From NCBI GenBank assembly GCA_022316685.1, contig JAKJHU010000039.1:2728001-2792000 (forward strand): a stretch of DNA of 64,000 nt. The letters run 5' to 3'. Numbering within the stretch: position 1 is the first letter of the stretch; each line of letters begins with the position of its first letter. This document shows positions 39,845 to 51,900 of the stretch, piece by piece. The notes under the pieces were generated by a model. The model had not been told where the DNA came from. It did no database searches and was given only the letters and a program-made list of their open reading frames with translations. The position numbers and the translations under genes are program-made. Source of the DNA: Progne subis subis. Its lineage: Eukaryota; Chordata; Aves; Passeriformes; Hirundinidae.

Positions 39845-41704
39845 CGTGGGGGGGATTGTTTTGTTCTTGAGAGTTATCACAACTCATTAGGCAAAGCAAG
39901 GTAAAGTTAAGCTACCAGTCGTGAGACAAAGCATCTCCTGACAAAAGCCACAGTCAATTCTTTTCTTACTGTATTGTTTCAATTAGACTGACACGTAGGG
40001 TTTTAAATTATATGCTAAGACTGGATGCTCCCTTCCTTCAATAATGATTTTTTTTCCCTTTTTTGTTAGTATTTATGATGTAGCCCCCAAAGAAAAGAGC
40101 TAGAGAATTTGTGACTTTTTGTCTGTGGAAAGCATCAATGCCAGTGGGCCACACAATCCACCCAGCTCTACCACCACCTACAATAGTTTTGGACCGATTC
40201 TCATAGTTGCAGCCTCTCCTGATCACTTGCAAGAGTCAGGAGCTGCTCTTATCCCTCACAAGTTGCCAATGGATGTGTGTTTCACTTCAATCATTACAAC
40301 ACTGCGTCTCTATTCTGCTCTCAGAATGCTCCAATACAGCCAAAGTGTAGAGGATTTGCTGTATCTAACATAACCTTCAGAAATGTACAGATTTAGGCCA
40401 TATTTAAAGAATCAATCAGCAGGATTACCTGGCATTGCACTGTGCTCATGGCTCCCTTTTCCTCCTGTCACAGTCGTGTGGAGCTCACCCAGCCATACCT
40501 GGGAGAGACCAAGTCCACAGCTTCAAGCGCTTTTCTTTGTGGCCAAGCACTAAGAGAAGAGCACCACGTGGTCTGTTCTGAAAATATCTCCAAACACAGA
40601 GACAAATCTGGCATTTCTGCTTGTTGGGAACATTTGGAAGGCAAGTTTTGAGTCAGTCAAGCTCTGGCTCACAAGAGCCACACTTTAGCTACAGTCATCA
40701 AGGGCACAGCAGATGGAGCCAGCAGGGCCTAAGTGTGCCACGGGCTCTGTACTGCCCAGGCACACCCACCTTGCCAAGAGTGCTTGGCTGCAAGTGAACA
40801 GAGTGGCTTGGCTTCAAAAGATGTGTGAAAAGTCTGCTGACTATAGACACTCCTCCATGGTGCTTCTTGGCCAATGCTGCCTTTACTCATAATAAAGCTA
40901 GGAGAATACTTCTAAAGAAATAACAAGCAAACCTGAAGTTGTCTAAATGCAGTGAACTAGCTAACTAAGAAAGTAGTATCTGGTAAAGAGAACAGCTGCC
41001 TGGAAATAGTTTGTGCTGGGTGAGTTCTTGCCATTGTGCTCTTGACCTTACTTTTAGTAATGGATCCAAATCAAACTCAAACCTCTTCAGCGAATGCCAA
41101 CTTAAATCAGAATGCTTTAAAATTCCTCTAATAATCACAGATAAGCAGCAATATATTGACACTCAACTGTGATTGTCTTCTAATCATTTACTTCACAGTG
41201 TTCACTTAGAAACTGATTAGAGAGAATTGCCTACTGCAATTATACCTGTAGCTTGAGATCAGTACCACTGTTGCCTGAGCCAATTCTACCATTTTATCTC
41301 TGAACCTGACTTCCAAAATTTCAGCTCCTGCCACACCTTCACGAACAAAATAACTAAGAGTGGCATTCTGCCCCCATCCCTTCTATGCCTGGGCTGGAAC
41401 CAGGATATACACTTGTTGACGCCTCAATTTAAAAAAAAAGATGGCAGCACAAATTAGAAGAAAAGCTTGTTAAAAAACCAAAAAGGAACGGCAGAAAAAT
41501 CTACTCAGGTGACTCCATCTATTCTTCAAAGATAAAAAAATCCACACTATTGGCATCCCACAGTGCAATCAGGTATGTCTTCATCGTTGTTTAACGCTTT
41601 TCACTAGAAATAGCCACATAAGGGGGCTTTACTAAAACTGGTTACCCTGCAATGTAGCACATTCAGTACCTCTTCAATACTTTTTTTACCAATGTCCACT
41701 TCCC

Positions 41705-41858
41705 ATCATCTCATCTCATCTCATCTCATCTCATCTCATCTCATCTCATCTCATCTCATCTCATCTCATCTCATCTCAATCATCTCATCTCATCTCATCT
41801 CATCTCATCTCATCTCATCTCATCTCATCTCATCTCATCTCATCTCATCTCATCTCAA
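41705..41858. repeat. TCATC pentanucleotide tandem array, about 30 copies
   Basis: A near-perfect run of TCATC (equivalently TCTCA or GATGA) units, with one interruption (tcaatcatc) near 41777. The strand-open frame across it (His-Leu-Ile-Ser-Ser repeats) is an artefact of a 5-base unit read in three frames. It lies about 1 kb beyond the DNAL1 stop on the DNAL1 transcript side. Confidence 0.95.
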
Positions 41859-42851
41859 TCTCGTCTCACCATCCCCACTATGTATACTTTCTCTCACTAC
41901 TTATACCTGTGCTTTCACAAAAAATAAGTATCCCCAAAATCAAAATTTTCTGTCCTCAAGCCCAGGTCTTCTGGTTGCTGTTAGTTTCTCTGTTACTATC
42001 AGCCTCCCTAGTTACAGGAAGATTCAAGAGCTGAGAAGGATTATGTCCACCAGTGACCCAATCCAAAGCCAGAAACAAGCTGTAGACTAATAGGCCACAT
42101 ATTCCAATCTAAGTCATTTCTTAGTAAGAGACAAAACCCAAAGTTAGCAGGGATTTTAGTCTTACTGAAACCATGCAAAGAAATCCCACTGCCTCTTAAA
42201 AATAAATAAATATATAAATTATACATGACCTTCTAAGCTATGCACTAGAGTTCCAATGTGAGAAGCCCATTTCCAGACTTAAGGCCAGGAACAAGCGCTC
42301 ATCAATCAGACCAATACCTTTTTGTGCGTATGTCTGCAGCTACTGGGCCTGTTTGGCATAACATTTCAAGGAATGAAAAGGCAAACTCACATATGAAAAA
42401 TATTAAGAAAGTTCCATGACAAGATTAAACACAACAAAGCTTGTCAGGTGTCTCTAAACCACAACATCATTCTTTTGGTCTGAGAGTTTCCAATTCAATG
42501 TCGGCCAGCAGCACCAAATAAGCTAAAACAGTTCTTTTATAACCCAAGAGTGAACAAGCACCACTAATCAGGAATTAAACATAGCTGTGTATTAATTTAA
42601 ATAAAGATCTCTTGCTAGCCAAACAGCAGGTAAACTCAGCTCCACTAGTTTCTACAGTAGGTGTCATAAGCTTGACAAAACCAGTGTGAGCAATTTTTGG
42701 TAACTAACTCTTTGGGGGAGAGATCGTAGAGATAAGCTGGTCTTTTAAAACTGCCCAAAGATTTTCTTCAAAACAAATACTTTTATAAAAGTTTATGTGC
42801 CAAGCTATCTGAAGTTACTTTAATAATTTAATACCCAACAAGAAAGTGTCA

Positions 42852-42931
42852 TCAGTTTCCTCCTTCTGCTCCTTCTGCTCCTTCTGCTTCTTCTGCTCCT
42901 TCTTCCTCTTCTCCTTTAACAACTAAGGTAC
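42852..42931 (-). CDS. DNAL1: DNAL1 coding exon 8 (acidic repeat tail and stop)
   Basis: The acceptor is a long T-run (complement of A22 at 42940-42961) then actcctag. It completes the Gly codon and encodes [10 protein letters not shown], then repeated Gly-Ala-Glu units ending EGGN and TGA. Mammalian DNAL1 has a short TPVIKGDEEEDN-type tail. The homologous VVKGEEE start supports this exon, and the repeats are an expansion of the acidic end. Confidence 0.9.
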
Positions 42932-45900
42932 CTAGGAGTAAAAAAAAAAAAAAAAAAAAAAGGAAAAGACGAGGAGGACATAGTTAATTGTGATCTACCT
43001 GAAAGCTTATCCATCCTCTTGGAAAGGAGGGGTTGTATTTCCTGCCTGTTCCTAACCAACATGAACTTCTACATACCTCAACTGGTCTTAACTAGAAAAG
43101 CCTTCAACTGATGAGCTCCTCTGTTGGATGTTCTGTACCTTCTTGGGTAACAGGGAATAAAAAGGTACTAAGGCATGGTCTGCAAAGATCAGCCTCACTA
43201 GGTCCTTGGGAGATGCACCAAGTCAGTTCAACTGCTAGCAACCAATCAGCACATCTCCCTTCTCTTGTGGGGCCCCTACTTTGTGCTGCCTTTTCCAGGA
43301 CATAAATGCCCAAGTTTTAGTATTGTTATTAAGTCTAGCCTTATATTACCAAGGGCACTTTTTGCCCACAAATATGTGCCCTATTCAGTTTTTTGTTTTA
43401 CACTCAAAACTTTTCCTACTACAACAGCAAATGGGCCACTGCAGGCCATCCTTCCTAACAGTCCAATTCTCTCATCAGGCTTCCACTTTCTAATATTTTT
43501 TTTTTACTGTAGTTGATCTGGTTTTAGATAGAATCTGGTAAGAGATTACCCACCCCTGCTCCCCGTAGTGAAGCTGTCTCCTCTTATTGACATGCCTCCA
43601 CTCTTCCCTTCCCTGCTGTTATTCTGACTCTACGTGTTACCACTCCTGCTCTCCCCTTCATTGCTTTAGTAAACAGGGGAGAACAGTGAACAGCTAACAT
43701 CTCCATTGACAGGAATTAACATACTTAAAAAGAGATTTCAAAATTATCTAATTTTTAGTCACAAAACAGTTGAATATCTTTTCATACCAGTGTCTTAAAT
43801 AGGAGAGTACAGCTCACAAACTGAGGCTTACTGCAGTAATGGAGGGGGATATTCAGGCATTTAGGAAATTTGCATGCAGTTCTGAAAATTTGCCCTTGCA
43901 TCAAAAGTGAACCAGAGCATATCCCTGTCTAGCTCCATTCTCTCATGTCACCTCTTTTGTTGTTGTAATTCAACTTGGCAGATGAAAGCCTTGATAACTT
44001 ATTTAATGCTAAATCTTTCCATTCCCTAATAGGCATTTAATAAAACTTGGGTGACTACAGAATAATGCCCAGCTGTAGATTGCAAGACCACTTAGATTTA
44101 ACCCTCCAAAATCCATCAAACACCACGGCCAGGTCGTCAGTAACTACTTCTGAATAACTCTGAAGAGGAAAGACGAATATTAATTTCAAGGGCGTGCAAA
44201 TGAACCTCTGAGGTTATGTTTAATTTCCCCAGTGGTTGTCTTTATACTAAGCTTTTAACTCACCCCAATTGCCTCATGCCCCAAACTCACCATCCAGCTT
44301 TTTCAGCTTGGGTACCCGTTTGGTTGCTTCTTCAATCCAACTGCTCTGATCAGCGGCAAATTTCTCTTGCAGTGGATTTCCTACAAACACCAGCTCCTCT
44401 AGTACTGGCAGCTCTGCCAGTCTCACAAACTCTGCTGCAACCACAAAGGTGAAAACACCAACCAGATTGTGGAATGTGGAAAGTACATCTGCACCACACA
44501 TTCCTTCACACTCAGTGCAAACATAAACACATGAACAGGGATGCAACAGCAGAGGGACCGCTTGGGCTCTGACTAGTATCAGGTTAAAGAACAGAGATGT
44601 GTTTTAAAAGAGGTTGGAGAAAGATGATTCAAAGCATGAACTTCATTGGACTTAGAAGCTAAATTCAATATTCTAACTATTTTTGCTCTCTTGCATGACT
44701 GGATGTTCAGGGATTTTGCACACACCTGCACGCTTGTCAGTTAGAATCAAAGCTCCATGAGATACAGCACTATCTTTCACTTGATGATTTAACTCATGCA
44801 TTCACCATACTACAGAAGTCTCTACAGAGTGGAGATGTATGGCTTACCCCAGTCTTTCACCAAATTATTTGACATATAAAGAACCTTCAGTTTCTTCATT
44901 ACACGGATACCCCTCAGTTTCTCAATTAAGTTGTATGAGATCCACAGCTCCTCTAACGTTTCAGCAACTGCCTCCTGGAAAATGACAGGACTACTCAGGT
45001 AAGCAGAAGTACATCTTCCTTATTATTCATACTCTTTCTTCACCTTCTACAGGTCACCTCATGTAAGAAAATACTAAAGTATATTGGTCCTCCTTTCCTT
45101 TTAAGCAAGTCCCTAATTATTAGGCATGGCAAATGCTCATGGGAATTAAAAGGCAAAGTTATATATATAAATATATGTAAGGAGGACAGAAATTGATATA
45201 TTAGAATAAAACAATGGAGTACTTCTTAAGGCATAGGGGCAGCTTAGACAAATCTGCCTACTTGTGCAATGCAAGCAACTGCTTAGGAAGGCATGTTATA
45301 CAGTGTGAGAGCATTATTCATTCTGGTATATTCTGGTATGTTTTTATCTGCTGGCCAGAAATCATATCCATAATGCTCTCAAAAGAGATTTTTTTTTTTT
45401 TTTTTTAAACCAGTCATTACACACTAACTCTGCATTTCACACTTAAGAGATATGGCATCTCTGAAGGTGAGAACAGCTTTGAGGAGAAACAGTATCTCTT
45501 GAGAAAGAAAATAATTTATGTATTTTTTTAAAAAATACTGATTAGAAATGGTATTCTTCTGGCCTGAATTCAAATGTAACAAAACTGATCCAATTTTTTT
45601 CTCAACCAATTCTCCCCTACTAGACAGACTCAGTCCTGCCACCATCAACTCTAGAGCCATACTGCTTCAGGTGCCAGTTAACATAAAAGGGATTGACTCT
45701 TGGGAAGTGTGTGTTTACAGGACTGCCAATATTTGTATTAAAGAAGCACAACCTAAGTATCTTAAGGTAGAAAATTCAGCATGCAAAAAGTCTGTAGGAA
45801 TTATATTCATGTAAAGCCAGTGAAATTTAAATGGCTTTACAGATAGACAGCAGTTTTCAAATAGAAGTTCTGATCATCTTTATTAAAGACAAAATCTCTC

Positions 45901-48900
45901 TTTCTAAAATTCTTCTCTGTAGTAAATTAAGGTAGCAAAATTTCCAAACATTAAGAGAATTTGAACCAAAAAAAAGTGAAATATTATCTGAAAATTCAGA
46001 AGCAATGTGTAAGAGGGAGAACAGATGACAGCAAAAGGAGAATATAAAAGGTTAGTGCCTAGTCTTCTATTCATTTAATTTTATTGAATTCAGCAAAGAC
46101 TTGTATGAACACAGGGGAATTACCTCATATTCTGTTAGTGAAGAATTGATACTAAAAAACACTTACCAATCCATTCAAGTTCTTTATGTTATTTCTTCCC
46201 AAAGACAGAATCCTCAAATTTTCTGAAATAAATTTCAAAAACCCAACTTGTTAATAAACAGTTTTGTTGTGTGGTGTTTTTTGTTGTTTTTTTTTGTTTT
46301 GTTTTTTTTTTAATAAGAAGATGCTGTAAGTCAGGTAAAATGCAACATTCTGCCTACAAACTGCACTCTGAAGAGGCTGCCTTAAAGAAGAATGACCCAA
46401 CAAAAACAAAACCTCCTGACCTAAACAGCTCAGCAGTAATTGATGCAGGGGAAAACTCAGAAATACACTTATGAATACAAAGCTGCTCATGTGTAGGTTA
46501 CCTAGTTGAAATTCAGTTTTGATTAATACTGAACAAAAATTATTATTTCACCTTGCACCTGAACTCTAACTGCTGACTTGCTTCTTTTGATCTTACATAA
46601 TTCATATCCCATTTTCTCCAGGCAAAGGTGGTTCTGATCTTACTTCAAGGCAGCAGATTTGGTTTCTATACTGAGGCCACATATAAAGCTGCCTTACAGA
46701 TGCTTGATGAGACATTCAACTTAGTTCTAGTTTGTCTGGCTTTAGCATCAAATACTTGGCATAGACTGGATGTTTTGAATCTACATTAATATAAATATTT
46801 AAGATGCTTTAAAGGCTTTTAATGCTTCATCCCACTAAAAAATGTCATCGGTTTCACTTCTATGCAAAACTGCCTAACTGTTTTTTCTCATTATAGTTAC
46901 TCAGTTGAAGTATTACAGAACAGTTATTTGGAAAGACTACTGGAATATTTTTCCCTGACTAGCATTTCCAAATATTTTGAAGTCTGAGCTTATTATGTAA
47001 AGAAATAAGTTCATCAAGCTCTTTGACTGATCTCTTGGTGTGCAGCTGGAAAGGATGAGATTCCAGGTTCATTATCTATCCAGCTGGCATTTTAGTAGGA
47101 ACAGAAAAGCCTGGAAGCTCCACTTCAAAACCTGCAGCTCTTTGCCAGCCTCATGCCACAGTCAAACTCTTAAGGACAGACCATTAAGACTTCTGTTCCA
47201 AAGTCAGTAACCCATGAGTTTTGAAGACAGCTGTCCAAGAAAGAGAAACTCAACTTCTAGACAGGTGGCATCTATTTATAAAGTATGAACAAAACGAAAC
47301 CAAGTATATCCAATCCTCTGCAAAGTGGAATGACATTTTTCCATCCAGGTCTACAACACTCCAACCTCACTGCAACCAATAAAGCAGTTGCAGAGTTGTT
47401 GAACTGCAGACTGTCACCATCAGGAGTGTGGAAAACGGTCATGACATCACTCTAGAACTGATGTTGACTAGCACAGCAAGGCCCACGAGAGGGTACTGAA
47501 GTGCTTACTGAATGGAATTTTTTGATTGTTGCACTGTGAGACAACTGTCAAGGCTAGTGCAGGGATACCTGCTGCAATACACCACTGCTGCTCAGCATGC
47601 ATTCTCCAGTAAGACTGGTCATTTTAAAGGTCACTTGTAATGTTCTACAAGGAGGAAATAAAAAAGGATAATAACAGGTATAATTAAAGCTGGACATGTG
47701 TAACAAATGATGGCATATATCCTAATCAAGGAACTAGAAAACAAACACAATGGACAGCTGGCTTGTCACTTACTTAGGTTGTTCAAGTTGGCGATTCTAT
47801 CAATGCAGTTTGTAGACAGCGATAGTTTCCTTTAAAAGCAAGAATAGTCAATGCACAGTACATAAGAGATCACTACATTGGAAGAGTTCCATGTCCCAAA
47901 ACCACTGCATTAGAAATAATTATATTGTTCTTGTCTCATTAGATGGTAAACTAACTGGATGTGTAAACAGACTCTAAATAGCCTCAAATTATTAAGATTT
48001 CTTCAACTTTATTTAGCTTCTGGGAAAGTACCACGAGTTACTTACATGACATACTGAATTATCTTTTGATGCCCAGCCTTATCAAATGCATGGATGTTTA
48101 TTTCTAAAATTACTATAATATCTTTCTGAAAGTCCTGCTCAAATCACCTCTTTTCTTCATGAATTTTGGAGTGGATCATAAATTTGCCATTTAGCTGATA
48201 GACTGCAAACGCATATCTGTAATTATATACTGATAAATAGTATATGATTTTTCTGGGGACAAATATTGATACAGAATCTACTATAACACCTTCTGAGTTA
48301 AGTCTTGAATCAAAAAGGGCAACTGTGTGCAGAAAGAGAAGCTCAGTTAAGAAAAAAAGAAGAGAAAGCTGCTGCTTTGAGGGCCACACTTAAACAGAGT
48401 AAACACATATTTGCAGTGGACAGCAGAAAAACTGAAATGAAGAGAGGAGAATATTTTGTTTCCAACACGTTTTTCACATGAACTTACTCGCAGTTAACAA
48501 GAGCAGAGAGAGCACCATCCATCTTTTCCACAGGAGGAACCTGCCCATACAGTTTCACTTCCTTTGCCTCTGAAGCCTTCTGGCCACTTTTCTCTTCCTA
48601 AAGAAAAGAAAAGGTGAGGAAGAGACTCACTACTACATACAATTACCAAAACCTACTATACTAAAAGAATTACTCTAGAAGTGATTACTATAGTAGTAAT
48701 TCCAATACACTGCTAGAAAGAGAAAGCATTTTGAGTGCTGTTATCAAGATTCCTGCTGATATAGTATAAAAAGGGTAAGGCTAGCTTATTTTTAAGATAT
48801 CAAAATAACTTACATTACATATGCTGATTTTTAAAAGTCGTGTAACACTCAAGCAATTTGATGAAGGAATGAAGGAGTCGTCTGCCATAAAGAATGGAGA

Positions 48901-51900
48901 ATAGATAGAAGGCTAAAATTCTGAATTAAGGTATTTCCACGGAGACTGACATACAGAAACCTCAGCAAGGGCCAATCTACAGCAGAAGCAGATTTAAAAG
49001 TTCTCACAGAAAAGTCTCTTTCCCACTTCACCCAGAAATCTCAGAACTCCTGTCTGGCTCACAACACAAACTGAACACAGGGGAGTGTGTTTTGGGGGAG
49101 AACCTCAACAGATTCACAGTGTTAAGAATCTAAAAAAAAAAAAAACCCATTCTATGTAGCCATTAAGAAGGAGCGGGGGAAGAGGTCATGCTTTAGAGAA
49201 TACAGAAAAGACAGATTTCCTATTTACAACCTAGGCTGATAATTCAGAGCATTGGAAAAATGGATGTAACTTGGTATTTAGGTTTATTAAAAACTGTGGT
49301 CTATTAAAGCTTTTAAAATTCTGAAGTGATGGCAATTATTGACTAAACACTTGGAACAAGTATCTATTTAGAGAGTAGCAGCAGTTTTGACAGCTGCCTC
49401 CCTGACAGCACAAAGGGAGCATTTTGTCAGTTCACTCAGTGCTCAGTGCAAGGACTGGAGGTCCATTAACAAAGGAGAAATCTCGGCACTTTCGAAACAA
49501 GGACTCTTGTTTTCTCCTCCATTTCATGCATCTACTGAAAAGAGAGATAGCTGACTGTGTCCCAGTTTATTTGGCTACTTTGTAATTAAATTAATCATAT
49601 CCCATAAGTCTTTTAGTATCCCACAGCAGAACATCAGGTTTTGATAACATTACTTTTCCTCTTACGCATGCAAAATACTTCAGAAAACTTAATTTAGGTT
49701 TTTTTTTTTAAATCATGTTGTCTTGTACACTTGTTTATATTCCAGTTTCTGTCCAAATTCAGTGTGACAGTATTTTTACTCAAAATTAGTGATTTAGCAA
49801 ATAAGCACATCAGATGTTTTGCTGGAATATCGTGATACAGGTTCAAACTAAATAACTATACCAATGTGAAACTTCCATTTTCTTTTCTATGAACACTACT
49901 CTGTCTATTTGTATTTACACTCAGTTTGTAACCTGTGAGCTTATACCAACAAATAAAAATACATTTTTCCTTAAAAACATGAAAGGGAGAGACCTTCCAA
50001 CACATACTGGGCCAGCAGCGAGCACCTGCAGGAAGAAAATTCATCCTGATTGCCAAGTACTTCTGTAAGCAGCTGCACAACCACAAATATGCCACAGAGA
50101 AAGTATAGGTAGAACAGATGTTTTTTCAAGAACAGGTTACATGTTTGCCAAGTTGAAGCTTTGATTTCAAGTTGCTTTGGTTTAACTAATGTCACCCTGA
50201 CTGTAGGGCATAGGTAAATGTAAACCTTTATGTCAAAGGGAAGAAAAACATTCGGAATGCAGAACACCACCAAATGCAATTGTACAAACCACGTGGACCC
50301 AGATTAGGAAGAGTACAAGGAAGATTTAGACCCATCCTCAATAACTTGAACAGAAAAACAAATTCAGCACTTTACGCCTAATGGAAACTCATTGACGCAG
50401 GCTGAATCCATCTAAGATGTGAAAGAGGAGCAAATGAAAAATAAATCTGTAATAGGAAACATGGAGCTGAAGGCAGAAAGAGTGGGGGAGGAAAAGCAAA
50501 CTTTTTTAAGTTCATACCTCTGCCAATGCTAATGTCTGCACGTTGTTGCATTCTAGTTCTTACTAGGAGAGCAGGAGAGAAATTTGTGGGATATACCAGC
50601 ATAAATGAAGAACCCCTGAAATACTGAAAGTACTAAATAATGATAAAACTCAAAATGGAAGTGATCTTCAGTTACAGGCTAGTCCCTTCAAGCTTCTGGC
50701 TTTCAAGTGTACCTGCCTATGCTATCACATCCAAAACATTTATAAATCCTTGCTCTAGTAGTTGGCCAGAATTAGCAGGGAAGTGTAGGTACACCCAACA
50801 GCACATCTAAAATTTGGAGACTAGGGAAAGATTCTCACTGGTTTTACTGGACAGTGAACCTGACCCTAGAGCATCCTACATCATCATTTGAAATTACATC
50901 CCCATCCTTGCCAACACACAGCTTTCTGGAAGACCAGGTCAACCACCACCAGACAAATGAGTTTCTGTATTAACAGAGTACTTTAAGAAGAAAAAAAACC
51001 AAAAAAACCCAAGGAACTAATTTTGAGTTAAGCTTTGCACAATATGTGGGACCATATGTCAAAAGAATGTAGAAGTTTCACTGAACCCATTACAATGAGA
51101 ATTTCATACTTGTTTATTCTGTGGGAAGGACTGCACTTGGGGAAAGTGAATGGAGCATAATTAAAACATAATACATCCCCAACCTTGAATCTCTTTGTGG
51201 CTTCAGGCCAATGCATATTCAGCACAACAAGGCAGGAGAGCAAAACAGACAGACTGATCTTCACCAGTTGTATCAATTTAACAGGAACATACAAAAAGTA
51301 CAACAGAATGTACTATACAACAACAACAGTAATCATAATTTTACTTTGTGAAACTTCTTAAAGCAGATGTTTCAAGCAAACATATTTCTTACAATGTTTG
51401 AAAAAGAAAATTAGCTGAATACAGTCAAACCCCATGCCTCTAGACACTGTTGTAGTACTTACCCATCTGGCTAGAGCTTCTTTGATGGTCGTTGCTTTTG
51501 CCTAGAAGTGAAACAAACTTAAGTGAATATTCATAGAATTTTTTAAAGTGGCTTGTTCACTGCAAATCTGCTTCCTCTCCCTTCTCTCTTCCCATCCTGC
51601 TTGTTTGCTCCCCCTATACCACTCTCCTGTACTATCTTGGGTCAGCCAAGTCAAAGAAGTTGGAACACTCCAGTATCCAGTAATTTTGTTTTCTGGGGTA
51701 TTTTGCTGCATTTTCAGAAGTAAACAATGGGCTTAATGTCAGGACATTATCTTCCTGATTTTGCTCTCTGCCCCATGGCACACTGCTTATTATCTTTTGT
51801 GGTGAAATTCAATTCAAAGGCATAAGAAGTCACTGCATTGAAAACTGTGGTCTAATGCTCTTAAACCCTCACACTTTCTGTTGTGCATTAGCAACTTCCT

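Larger units (their letters stand above)
36857..42851 (-). other. Between the MIDEAS 3' end and the DNAL1 stop: DNAL1 3' UTR and intergenic DNA
   Basis: No coding gene was recognised. On the minus strand an ATTAAA lies close to the DNAL1 stop (about 42830). The first canonical AATAAA I could find on that strand is near 37110, so the DNAL1 3' UTR may be very short or nearly reach MIDEAS. The TCATC pentamer array (41705-41858) and a G16 tract (39829-39844) lie here. Open frames across the pentamer array are repeat translation. Confidence 0.5.

Noticed and set aside
41705..41858. Regular short repeats resembling a CRISPR-like array
   Set aside because: The unit is 5 bases with no spacers, in a vertebrate genome. 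It is a microsatellite.
41692..42090. A 132-codon plus-strand frame rich in His-Leu-Ile-Ser-Ser
   Set aside because: It is translation of the TCATC pentamer array. A five-base unit without stops stays open in any frame, and nothing recognisable follows.
36857..42851. PNMA1, which lies between DNAL1 and MIDEAS in human
   Set aside because: No gag-like paraneoplastic antigen frame is present. PNMA genes are a mammalian domestication, so absence is expected.
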